Positions 55,305 through 64,000 of a stretch of 64,000 nt of DNA are shown here, piece by piece. Source of the stretch: Candidatus Zixiibacteriota bacterium (GTDB lineage: Bacteria; Zixibacteria; MSB-5A5; GN15; PGXB01); NCBI GenBank assembly GCA_016933695.1, contig JAFGAL010000001.1, forward strand, positions 124,001 to 188,000. Direction: 5' to 3'. The notes beneath the pieces were generated by a model that was not told where the DNA came from, did no database searches, and saw only the letters and a list, made by a program, of their open reading frames with translations. Made by a program: the position numbers and the translations under genes. The stretch's first letter is position 1. Each line of letters starts with the position of its first letter.

Positions 55305-56645
55305 TTATTTCAAAAAGGTCATGACTTCGTCTCTGATCAGCCGCGACAGTTTGTTCGAATCGGTCTCCACGATCAGGCGATATATCGGTTCGGTATTCGA
55401 TTTGCGGATCTGAAACCAGCCGCGTGAAAAATCGAAGCGAAGTCCGTCCCTGCGGTCAATCTGTAAATTATCGAAACTCTTCCGGGCCGCTTTTTCCATT
55501 TTGGCGACTTTCTGTTCATAGCCCTGGGGAAGCGGCGCCTTCTGCTTTATAGTGTAGTATTTCGGCAGGGTTCCCACCAAACCTGAGACCGTAAATCCGC
55601 TTTCCGCCAGAAGTGAAGCGGTTATAGCCGCTCCGAGCAGCGCGTCGCGCCCGGCATGAAACGCCGGATAAATCACGCCGCCATTGCCCTCACCGCCGAT
55701 CACCGCCCGGTGACGGCGCATTCCGGCGACAACGTTCGCCTCGCCGACCGGAGTATAAAACGTTTTGGCTTTCGCTTCGGCCGCGACGTCCTCGGTCACC
55801 CGCGAGGTCGACAGATTAACCACCACTTGGCCGCGTTTTTTGGCGAGCACATGCTTGACCGCCAGCGCCAGGGTTAATTCCTCGCCGATCGCCTGCGCCT
55901 GCTCGTCGATCAACGCCAGACGGTCGGCGTCGGGATCGCACGCCATTCCGATATCGGCGCGATGTTTTTTCACGGCATTGGCCAGCATGGTCAGATTTTT
56001 GGGAATTGGCTCGGGCTGATGTACAAAGTCACCATTGCCGAGGCAGTTGATCCGAATCACTTTTACACCGAGCTTTTCCAATAAACGCGGCAGGGCGTCG
56101 GAACCCGCGCCGTTGACCGCATCGACCACCACTTTGAGTTTTCTGCGCTTGATAGCGGGCTTGTTGATAATCGGAAGGCCGACCACGGCTTTGATATGCC
56201 GATCCACCCAGGCGAAATCCTCGGTGACCGTGCCGATTTTGATATATGACTTCAGGGCATAACTCTTTGTTTCATGGATTTTTACCAGTTTGTCCAGAAA
56301 TGCCTTGTCGATGAACTCGCCTTTGTTATTGAAGAATTTCAGCGCATTCCACTGTGACGGATTATGGCTGGCGGTAATGCAGATGCCTCCGGCGGCTTTG
56401 AGACCGGTGACGGCGATCTCAACCGTCGGCGTCGGCACGATGCCGAGATCGACAACGTCGATCCCGACCGACACCAGCGCCGAAATAACCGCATGTTTGC
56501 ACATCTCACCGGATACCCGGCTGTCGCGTCCGACCACAACTTTGCCTTTTTTTATGACTGTGCCGTACGCGGCGGTAAATCCGGCGATTTTTATCGGGTC
56601 CAGACCCGGTCCGATCACGCCCCGAATTCCTGAGGTTGAAACCAT
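55305..56645 (-). CDS. glmM: Phosphoglucosamine mutase / phosphomannomutase family
   Basis: STSGIRGVIG; TASHNPSQWNALKFFN; GMACDPDADRLALID; VRKSNTEPIYRLIVE-type C-terminus. Start refined to ATG 56645. GlmM assignment leans on its position next to glmS. Confidence 0.85.
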   Translation of the reverse strand: MVSTSGIRGVIGPGLDPIKIAGFTAAYGTVIKKGKVVVGRDSRVSGEMCKHAVISALVSVGIDVVDLGIVPTPTVEIAVTGLKAAGGICITASHNPSQWNALKFFNNKGEFIDKAFLDKLVKIHETKSYALKSYIKIGTVTEDFAWVDRHIKAVVGLPIINKPAIKRRKLKVVVDAVNGAGSDALPRLLEKLGVKVIRINCLGNGDFVHQPEPIPKNLTMLANAVKKHRADIGMACDPDADRLALIDEQAQAIGEELTLALAVKHVLAKKRGQVVVNLSTSRVTEDVAAEAKAKTFYTPVGEANVVAGMRRHRAVIGGEGNGGVIYPAFHAGRDALLGAAITASLLAESGFTVSGLVGTLPKYYTIKQKAPLPQGYEQKVAKMEKAARKSFDNLQIDRRDGLRFDFSRGWFQIRKSNTEPIYRLIVETDSNKLSRLIRDEVMTFLK

Positions 56646-56827
56646 TATGTGCGTGCTCAAGAAAATGTCTCCGTTAAAATATAAATCAATTGACGATTTA
56701 TAAACATACGCCCCAAAAACCCAAAATGCAAATGACAATCTTAAACGGACGTGTGCTAAGTTGTTGACTTTGTCGGCAACAGCGGCGTATTTTAAAGGAC
56801 AACGGGTTAAAAGTCAAGGTTTATGGC

Positions 56828-57628
56828 GTGTCGGTTTTTCTTTTTCACGACCTGGAATTACACTACGAACGATCCGGCGAGGGCGATTTCGCCCTGGTTT
56901 TTATCCATGGACTCGGCGGAAACAGTGAGTCCTGGAAATATCAACGGGAGTTTTTTCGGCAAAATTATGATATAATCACCGTTGATCGCTTCGGTCACGG
57001 ACGATCCTCATCCGATATTGACCCGGTTTTCGCGGCGAGAACCGATGCCGAAGCGATCGACGCGCTGATGCGTTCGGTTATCCAGAAGCCGTTTTTTGCC
57101 GTCGGCCACAGTTTTGCCTCCGCCATTCTGCCGGAAATGATCAAACTGGAAAATCCCCTGCTTAAGGGAGTCGTGTTTGTCGACTGCGTGTATCAGGGAT
57201 GCGACGATATTATTGACACCCGGGTGACGTTCGGCTCTACCATGCTGGAATATGATGACGAACGGCTGAAAATCAAGGCCGATGCCTGGTATTCGGAACT
57301 GATCGGGCCGGCCGAGCCGGAGCAGACGGATTTAATTCTGTCATCGTTTCAGCGGACCGATTATCGCTGGATGTTTCACGCGGTGGCGGGATGCCGGGAG
57401 TACAACGAAAAATACCCGGCCGCAATAACGCCGATAATCGAAAGCCTGCCGATTTTGGTCTGTGAAGCGGAACACGGCACCGGCGATAGTTTCCGCAAAT
57501 CATGGATCAATCATTTTAAAGACGCCCACTATTATCTTTTCGATAATGCCCATCATTTCTTTTTCATCACCGAATCGGAGAAATTCAATCGGATTCTGGA
57601 AGACTTCATAACTCAGCATACTCCATAA
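56828..57628 (+). CDS. Alpha/beta hydrolase
   Basis: VFIHGLGGNSESWKYQREFFRQNYDIITVDRFGHGRSS; GHSFASAIL nucleophile elbow. GTG start. Confidence 0.85.
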   Translation: MSVFLFHDLELHYERSGEGDFALVFIHGLGGNSESWKYQREFFRQNYDIITVDRFGHGRSSSDIDPVFAARTDAEAIDALMRSVIQKPFFAVGHSFASAILPEMIKLENPLLKGVVFVDCVYQGCDDIIDTRVTFGSTMLEYDDERLKIKADAWYSELIGPAEPEQTDLILSSFQRTDYRWMFHAVAGCREYNEKYPAAITPIIESLPILVCEAEHGTGDSFRKSWINHFKDAHYYLFDNAHHFFFITESEKFNRILEDFITQHTP

Positions 57629-57807
57629 GCGCCTGCAAATAGACATCGCAATTAGGACGCCCGTTTGCATAATCGGCAGTGTTTTTCACACCGTGCAGAA
57701 TGCAACACCTCCCGTAAACCGTTGTCCTGCCACACAATACAAATTGCCTGCGATTAGCCCCCAATTGGTACGCCGCTTGAGCTATTACCCGGTCAGGGAT
57801 AATACTT

Positions 57808-60102
57808 ATGAATACGATTTGGGGCAGAATACTCACTGGCATCTGCGGCGTCATTCTTATCGCGGGTTCGGCACTCGGTGCACATCGAACGATCACCGGC
57901 CGGACGCTTGATAAAAACGACCTGCCGCTCGTCGGCGCGACGGTGCTTTTATATCATCATGACCGGTATGTTACGGGAGCCGCGACAGACATTTCCGGCG
58001 CTTTCTCATTCGCAATTGACGACTCTCTTCTCACGGCATTGGAACTCAGAATCTCATCGGTCGGTTACACATCGCTAACTTACACCATTAAATCTGACAG
58101 TGATACCTCCGCGATTATTCTGTATCTCGATGAAAACGCCATTCAACTGAACCGGATCACGGTTCGTCCGATCCGCGAAGCCAATCTGGCCCAACTCAAA
58201 CTCTCCTCCGCCACGATTTCTCGTCAGTCGCGTCATTCGCTGGTGTCCACCAACCCGGTCGCCGCGATCAAACAGCCGCAGGTGATGCGCGAAGGATCGA
58301 GCCATTCCTCGAAACTGCGTGTTTACGGAACCAGCCCGACCTACTACCTCAACGGAACCGCCATCGGCTATGACCCAAATCACTACGGCATGTTCAGTAT
58401 TATTCCCGGCACCGCCTTGAACAGTCTGACGGTGTATCCGCTGGGAACCGACGCGTCGTTCGCGCTTCCGGCGGCGGTCACGATGGATTCGCCCACGACG
58501 TTCTCGAGCCGTCTCCAGGGGGCGATGAATCTTTCGACCACCGACGCCACCGCAACGATGGGATTGGGCGGTGGCCGGTATTTTTTAACGGCGTCTCTGC
58601 GCAAGTCGGTGCTTGACAAGCTGGTCGATGAACTCAATGTCGACGGTGACCGCACCAGTATTCCCCCGACTAATTTCCAGGATGTTTTTGTCTCAACCGG
58701 TTTGCGGCTGTCGTCGAATACGTGTTTGCTGGTCGATCATTACCAGGTGCGCGATTATTTGTCCTACCAGCTCGATCCGACCGACCTCAATCCCGAGGGA
58801 ATCGACACCTATCAGCACACCAATGAAAAATACTACGGGGCGAAACTGCAGACAATCGGACGGCATACCAGTTTCAAACTGCAGATGTCGGCGCGATCAA
58901 GCTATGAAATCTACCGGGCGTATCCGCCGGAGAATTACAATAAAGGCGATTATCATGTATATCTGAACAGCGAGCGCCGGACCTACCAGGCCTCCGCCGA
59001 AACCGGTCTCAATGTCGATTCCTGGGAGATTACCATCGGTGATCAGGGGCAGTATATCGCCGACCGGGAGATTGTCATGGACCAGTACGGCTGGAATTTC
59101 CTTCCGCCCGATGCCGCCAGCGACAATCCGTTTCTCTACCAGTACGAACTGAACGAATTGTATCAGAACTACGTTTCGAACGATAACGAATTCAACAACG
59201 CCGCATATGCCACGGTATGTTATCATTTCGCCCACGGCAAAATCTCCAGCGGCATCCGGCATGAATATTTCGGCACTCTCGGCAAAAAGCGGGAATGGGT
59301 CAGCCGCCACACCCTGACCTTGTACCCGGCGGAACATCATCAGGTGGAGTTGTTCTACGGCACGTTCGCGGAAAACCCCGCCAATAAAATCATCCAGCCG
59401 TACCAGGTACCGATTCATGACAACCTGGAAAATCTGCGTCCGGTGCTGACCAGATTGCTGGCGGTCAAATACACCTACGGGCCGGCGCGTATCGATGTTT
59501 TCCGCAAGACCATTAGCAGACTTCCGGTACTGACGCCGGATTTCAGCGAGGTTGCCAAAGACGGTTCGGTCGGAGAGAGTTTCATTACAATGCAGTCAAC
59601 GGGGGCAATCGAGTTTTACGGAGCCAATATCGCCCTGGCAATGGATCGCCTTCCCTATGTTCACGGGAATCTCCAAATGTATTACGGGTATTCCCACGCC
59701 GATAAGATCGTCGGAAATGTCACCATGCCGTACGAACTCAACGCCGAACACCGGTTTTACCTGTCATACGGGCGCCGCCTGGTCGGATGTGTGAGTTTCG
59801 GGACGGAGTTTGCGGCACGCTCCGGCTACTACTACACACCGGTCTGGACCGCGGATTACGACAAGGGCCTGAACCGGTATTCCCAGGAATACTATGAAAG
59901 CCATTTACAGACCGAAAATTCCGAGCGGTTCCCGGTCAATTATACGCTCGACATGCATTTCGATTTCGACTTCGGCAAGGTTGCGTTGTATCTCGGCGTT
60001 TCCAATGTCACCAATCATGACAATCCAATTATCAATTCCTCCGACGGATATGTTTACGACGCCGGTATCCTGCCGAATATCGGCCTGACTTATTCCTTCT
60101 AA
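57808..60102 (+). CDS. TonB-dependent receptor-like protein with CarboxypepD_reg-like N-terminus
   Basis: TITGRTLDKNDLPLVGATVLLYHHDRYVTGAATDISGAFSF; plug-like region; many beta-strand repeats; terminal LPNIGLTYSF. Confidence 0.75.
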   Translation: MNTIWGRILTGICGVILIAGSALGAHRTITGRTLDKNDLPLVGATVLLYHHDRYVTGAATDISGAFSFAIDDSLLTALELRISSVGYTSLTYTIKSDSDTSAIILYLDENAIQLNRITVRPIREANLAQLKLSSATISRQSRHSLVSTNPVAAIKQPQVMREGSSHSSKLRVYGTSPTYYLNGTAIGYDPNHYGMFSIIPGTALNSLTVYPLGTDASFALPAAVTMDSPTTFSSRLQGAMNLSTTDATATMGLGGGRYFLTASLRKSVLDKLVDELNVDGDRTSIPPTNFQDVFVSTGLRLSSNTCLLVDHYQVRDYLSYQLDPTDLNPEGIDTYQHTNEKYYGAKLQTIGRHTSFKLQMSARSSYEIYRAYPPENYNKGDYHVYLNSERRTYQASAETGLNVDSWEITIGDQGQYIADREIVMDQYGWNFLPPDAASDNPFLYQYELNELYQNYVSNDNEFNNAAYATVCYHFAHGKISSGIRHEYFGTLGKKREWVSRHTLTLYPAEHHQVELFYGTFAENPANKIIQPYQVPIHDNLENLRPVLTRLLAVKYTYGPARIDVFRKTISRLPVLTPDFSEVAKDGSVGESFITMQSTGAIEFYGANIALAMDRLPYVHGNLQMYYGYSHADKIVGNVTMPYELNAEHRFYLSYGRRLVGCVSFGTEFAARSGYYYTPVWTADYDKGLNRYSQEYYESHLQTENSERFPVNYTLDMHFDFDFGKVALYLGVSNVTNHDNPIINSSDGYVYDAGILPNIGLTYSF

Positions 60103-60107
60103 TAAAA

Positions 60108-60129
60108 AACCCGTCCTTTCGGACGGGTT
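60108..60129 (-). terminator. Rho-independent terminator
   Basis: Minus strand AACCCGTCC-gaaa-GGACGGGTT-TTTTA. Confidence 0.85.
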
Positions 60130-60154
60130 GGATATTGGTGAAATTACATCTTAA

Positions 60155-61036
60155 TTAAATATCGAATCCTCCCTCATACAGGTCGGTGTGCGCCGGCGTG
60201 GCCCGGAGATGATAGGTCTTGGCCCAGGCTTTCATTTGGGTTTCGGCGTATGAGGCAATATCCTCCGCATAGACTTTGTTCAGATCCTCGGCGGCGATCA
60301 GCCAGAAATAAGTCCAGGCGCCATGTTCGAACGCCGGCACGTCGTATGAACTGGAACTGGTCGACGCGGTCGCCATCATCGTTCCGGCTTCGGCATCACC
60401 ATGGAAATCACCGATTACACAGCAATCCAGCGTCATCGTCTTTTTCGTGCAGTTGATCGCATTGAAATACTGCATGACATAACCATGCGTCAAATAGTAC
60501 AGATCGGTGGAAATGATACTTGATCCGTATGTCTGGACTTTGACACCATGGCCGGAATAGCAAAAGGCGACTTCATCACCGGGAACGGCCTGGTTAACCA
60601 GCCATTGCAAGCCGGCGGTTATGTTATCGGCGGTGGCGTTGCCGTCAAGGTCCATTACCACTGTGAAGCCCTGGCTCTGGAGATAACTCTTCATCGCCAC
60701 GGCATCTTCATCGCAATACTGCAGATCGTTGACCGTGCCTTCATAATCAGAGATGCCGACAATGTAGGCGTACTTGTGCGCCGGATTGGGATTGGGATCG
60801 TCACCGCCCGGATCGGGAGGCGGCGGAGTCGGTTTTTTATCCAGGCTCGGCATTGACGCGGGTTGCATAATCGCCACCTGCACTTCGGCCTGCGGACGCA
60901 ATTCGACAAATTCCGGGCGCTGGAGCATGGTCCCGATATCGGTGGTATCAGAATTGTTGACGGTGGGTGACTGGCTGCATCCGAACAGCATCAAGAGTGC
61001 AATACTGACGGCAAAAAGCGTGAGTAGCTTTTTCAT
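60155..61036 (-). CDS. Caspase-family (C14/metacaspase-like) lipoprotein
   Basis: Lipobox MKKLLTLFAVSIALLMLFGCSQS; YIVGISDYEG...LQYCDEDAVAMKSYLQSQGF; VAFCYSGHGVK (His) and TLDCCVIGDF (Cys). Confidence 0.85.
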   Translation of the reverse strand: MKKLLTLFAVSIALLMLFGCSQSPTVNNSDTTDIGTMLQRPEFVELRPQAEVQVAIMQPASMPSLDKKPTPPPPDPGGDDPNPNPAHKYAYIVGISDYEGTVNDLQYCDEDAVAMKSYLQSQGFTVVMDLDGNATADNITAGLQWLVNQAVPGDEVAFCYSGHGVKVQTYGSSIISTDLYYLTHGYVMQYFNAINCTKKTMTLDCCVIGDFHGDAEAGTMMATASTSSSSYDVPAFEHGAWTYFWLIAAEDLNKVYAEDIASYAETQMKAWAKTYHLRATPAHTDLYEGGFDI

Positions 61037-61292
61037 GGTTCTCTCTCCATTAACTAACGTTGGCGTGATGCGACCGGGGAGTCGCACGGTTAGCTACAAT
61101 TCGACGGTGGTTTTCCTCCTTTCCCTTTCAGGCACTGCCCCGTGTTGATGTAAAGAGAGAGCTGAAATACACGTAATCCATGAAAACAATATAGCCTTTT
61201 TGAAAATAATGGAAAGCATTTTCAGACAAGGAAAAACGCCGCGCCCGCCCGGACGGCGGTAACGCGTCGTTTTATAACAAGTTACGGGGAAT

Positions 61293-61400
61293 CTATAAAT
61301 CCGGCACGGTTGTAAACTGCCAGACCGGTCCGGCGATTTCGCCGCCGTAGCAGTCGTGCGCCACGACATAAAGCCTGTCAGCGAATTCATCCAGACCGTT
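61293..61400 (-). pseudogene. Possible remnant of an extracellular Fn3/Big-like domain gene
   Basis: Minus-strand reading frame INGLDEFADRLYVVAHDCYGGEIAGPVWQFTTVPDL*, typical of an Ig/Fn3-like repeat end, with no start or upstream partner. Confidence 0.3.
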
Positions 61401-62188
61401 TATTTCGTCAGGACCTTTACCATCTGGCTGTGGATTCGGCCGTTGGTTGCCAGGATGTACTTATCATAAATCGAATATCCGGCACCGGCGAAGTCGGTCA
61501 CCTTGCCACCAGCCTCGGTTACGATCACAATTCCGGCGGCGGTGTCCCACGGATGCAGTTTCAGTTCCCAGAATCCGTCGAATCGCCCGCAGGCCAGATA
61601 ACACAAATCCAGCGCGGCCGATCCGGCCCTTCGGATTCCCCGCGCCAGTTTGGCGAAACGCCGGAATTGCTTGAGATTGTCCTCGCGCGAGGAACCGATG
61701 TCATACGGAAAACCGGTTGCCAGAAGCGCATGTTCGAGCTTGGCCTGGTCGGTGACCGTGATTTTCCGTCGATTCAGCCAGGCGCCGCCGCCTTTACAGG
61801 CGCTGAACATCTCATCGCGCATCGGATCATAGATGGCGCCAAGTATCATTTCGCCCTGACACTCAAGAGCAATCGAAACGCAGTAAAACGGGAAATTATG
61901 CGCGAAATTGGTGGTCCCGTCCAGCGGATCGATAATCCACTTGAATTCCGATCCGTTGTCGATACTCGCTTTCTCCTCGGTCAGGATCGAATGATCGGGA
62001 TATTGATGTTGAATGCTGTCGATAATATAACTCTCGGATGCCAGATCGGCATCGGTGACCAGATCGACCCGCCCTTTCAGCTCGATGCGGTGATGTTGTC
62101 GAGCCTTTTTGTCGAGAATTTCTCCGGCGCCAAGTGCGGTGATCCGGGCAAATCGGGTTAATTTGCGAAGGTAGTGAGGTGATATCAT
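61400..62188 (-). CDS. Inositol monophosphatase family protein
   Basis: EEKASIDNGSEFKWIIDPLDGTTNFAHNFPFYCVSIAL; HPWDTAAGIVIVTEAGGKVTDF. Confidence 0.93.
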   Translation of the reverse strand: MISPHYLRKLTRFARITALGAGEILDKKARQHHRIELKGRVDLVTDADLASESYIIDSIQHQYPDHSILTEEKASIDNGSEFKWIIDPLDGTTNFAHNFPFYCVSIALECQGEMILGAIYDPMRDEMFSACKGGGAWLNRRKITVTDQAKLEHALLATGFPYDIGSSREDNLKQFRRFAKLARGIRRAGSAALDLCYLACGRFDGFWELKLHPWDTAAGIVIVTEAGGKVTDFAGAGYSIYDKYILATNGRIHSQMVKVLTK

Positions 62189-62191
62189 GGA

Positions 62192-63985
62192 TTACATCGC
62201 AGTCCTTACGCTTTCCTGTTTGAATTGCATTTGATACAGTTTATAGTAAATACCTTTTTGTTCAAGCAGTTCGTGATGTTTGCCCATTTCACGGAGCTTG
62301 CCGTGATGCAGGACAATAATCTTATCCGCCTTTTCGATTGTCGAGAGACGATGGGCAATCATGATGGCGGTGCGATTCTCCAAAAGATTATCCAGCGCCT
62401 TTTGAATCATCTTCTCAGTCGCCGTATCGACCGAACTGGTGGCTTCATCGAGAACCAGAATATTCGGATTGAACGCCAGCGCCCGCGCAAACGACAGCAG
62501 CTGTTTCTGCCCGGTCGAAAGAGTCGCGCCGCGCTCTTTAACCTCCGCATTCAGACCGCCTTCGGCGTCAATCACATAATCATACAGATTGACCCGCCGC
62601 AGGGCGGCACGGATTTGATCATCGGTGATATCCCTGTTGCCCAGACGAATATTGCCGGCATAATCACCCGAAAAGATAAAGACATCCTGCAGAACCAGTC
62701 CCAACTGCTCGCGAAGAACACCAAGCGGGTAAGCCTTCAATTCCACGCCATCAAGTTTGATCGATCCTTTTTGATAATCGTAAAAGCGAAACAGCAGTGA
62801 TACCAGAGAGGTTTTCCCCGCCCCGGTCGCGCCGACAATGGCGACTTTCTCCCCCGGTTCGACCGTAAAGGTCACATCCCGGAGTACCGGTTCATCCGGG
62901 TTGTATCCGAACCAGACACCATCGAATTCGATTTTACCGTTAAACTGCTTTGGTGCCGTCGTTTTTTGCACGTCAATCTGATCCGGCTTGGTATCCAGCA
63001 ATTTGAAAATGCGCTCTGATGACGCCATTGAGGCCTGCAGAACATTATATTTCTCGGCCAGATCGCGAATCGGATGATAAAATCGCTGAACCAATTGAAT
63101 AAACGCCACCAGCTCGCCGAAGGTCAGCGCCGCCGCGATAATCTGCACCCCGCCGTAATAAATCAGCACCGCCAGTGAAACGGAACTGATCAACTCGACT
63201 GCCGGGAAAAAGGTGGCGTAATAGTAAATCGACCGAAAGTGTGCATCACGCAAGTGTGCATTAATTGTGGAGAACCTGTCAAAAACCCGCTTCTCACGGG
63301 TAAAAAGCTGGATAATGGTCATTCCGGTGATATGTTCCTGCACGAATGCGTTCAACCGGGCCAGCCGGGTCCGAACTTCACGGTAAATCGCGCGAACTTT
63401 TTTTCGAAAAATCGCGGTTGCGATTATTAACAGCGGCAAAACCATGAATGTCAGCAGAGCCAATTGCCAGTTATAGTATAACAGGGCGATGACAATCCCG
63501 ATTAAAACAATAATATCGCCGAAAACCGAGACCAGCCCCGATGAGAACATTTCATCGAGCACGTTGACGTCGTTGGTAACTCGTGTCACCAGCCGTCCAA
63601 CCGGGTTTTTATCGAAAAAACCCAGATGCAGGCGCTGAAGATGCCGAAAAATCTGCATGCGGATATCAAATTGCACTTTTTGGCCGATAAACATCGTGAT
63701 ATACATCTGTAAAAACGACAGCGCAAAGCCCGCCAACAGGATACCGGCATACGCCAGCGCCATGCGGGCCATGCCGCTCATGTCGTTTTGCATGATATAC
63801 CGGTCGATGGTGATCTGTACCGTAATGGGAAGAAGAAGCTGAAGGCCGGAAGCCAATACCAGAAGAAAGGTCGCCAGTGCCAGCCAGAGCCGATACGGCC
63901 GAACATAGGTCAGCAAGCGCCGCATCAGGCGGGAGTCATAGGCCTTCCCCAGTACTTCCTCTTCATGATATCCGTTGGTACTCAC
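62192..63985 (-). CDS. ABC transporter, fused permease/ATP-binding (MsbA/MdlB-like)
   Basis: TM domain; Walker A GATGAGKTS; LSTGQKQLLSFARAL; ILVLDEATSSVDTATE. Confidence 0.93.
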   Translation of the reverse strand: MSTNGYHEEEVLGKAYDSRLMRRLLTYVRPYRLWLALATFLLVLASGLQLLLPITVQITIDRYIMQNDMSGMARMALAYAGILLAGFALSFLQMYITMFIGQKVQFDIRMQIFRHLQRLHLGFFDKNPVGRLVTRVTNDVNVLDEMFSSGLVSVFGDIIVLIGIVIALLYYNWQLALLTFMVLPLLIIATAIFRKKVRAIYREVRTRLARLNAFVQEHITGMTIIQLFTREKRVFDRFSTINAHLRDAHFRSIYYYATFFPAVELISSVSLAVLIYYGGVQIIAAALTFGELVAFIQLVQRFYHPIRDLAEKYNVLQASMASSERIFKLLDTKPDQIDVQKTTAPKQFNGKIEFDGVWFGYNPDEPVLRDVTFTVEPGEKVAIVGATGAGKTSLVSLLFRFYDYQKGSIKLDGVELKAYPLGVLREQLGLVLQDVFIFSGDYAGNIRLGNRDITDDQIRAALRRVNLYDYVIDAEGGLNAEVKERGATLSTGQKQLLSFARALAFNPNILVLDEATSSVDTATEKMIQKALDNLLENRTAIMIAHRLSTIEKADKIIVLHHGKLREMGKHHELLEQKGIYYKLYQMQFKQESVRTAM

Positions 63986-64000
63986 GGCTACATGTTCTCC

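Noticed and set aside
1-64000. CRISPR arrays, rRNA, tRNA, prophage or integrase genes
   Set aside because: Looked for regularly spaced repeats, tRNA-like T-loops, recombinase and phage structural motifs in the intergenic gaps and ORF list; none found that I could support.

Overview
64 kb of bacterial chromosome (about 55% GC by eye). It is densely coding, with no rRNA, tRNA, CRISPR array or intact transposase that I could find. Dockerin-like C-termini, multihaem cytochromes and TonB receptors suggest a Gram-negative FCB/Zixibacteria-like anaerobe or facultative organism, but that assignment is only inference. Main blocks: (1) ECF sigma factor with a zinc-finger/TolB-FlgO-like/TPR partner that runs off the left edge and is missing from the ORF track; (2) MacAB-like efflux; (3) C10 protease with PKD and dockerin domains; (4) NtrC-type two-component system, then a NuoE / NuoF-GltD fusion / NuoG-like / GltB-like redox operon with a putative sigma-54 promoter and structured leader, then a PPDK_N-nucleotidyltransferase chimera and cydAB; (5) an extracellular-electron-transfer-like cluster: globin-coupled diguanylate cyclase, MtrB/PioB-like porin, DmsE/MtrA-like decahaem, TetR, tetrahaem cytochrome, and 19-haem and 8-haem cytochromes each fused to a b-type membrane domain; (6) cobalamin riboswitch, TonB receptor and YncE/BtuG-like beta-propeller; (7) HdrC-HdrB-FrdB-FrdA operon preceded by two Rex-like operators; (8) glmS/glmM, a TonB-type receptor, a caspase-like lipoprotein, an IMPase and an MsbA-like ABC exporter. 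The most exciting candidate is the MtrB/PioB-like porin gene. It is split by a single in-frame UGA, and a bSECIS-like hairpin follows at the right distance (9-bp perfect stem, GGU apical loop, 4-bp lower stem). This may be a selenocysteine-containing electron-conduit porin.
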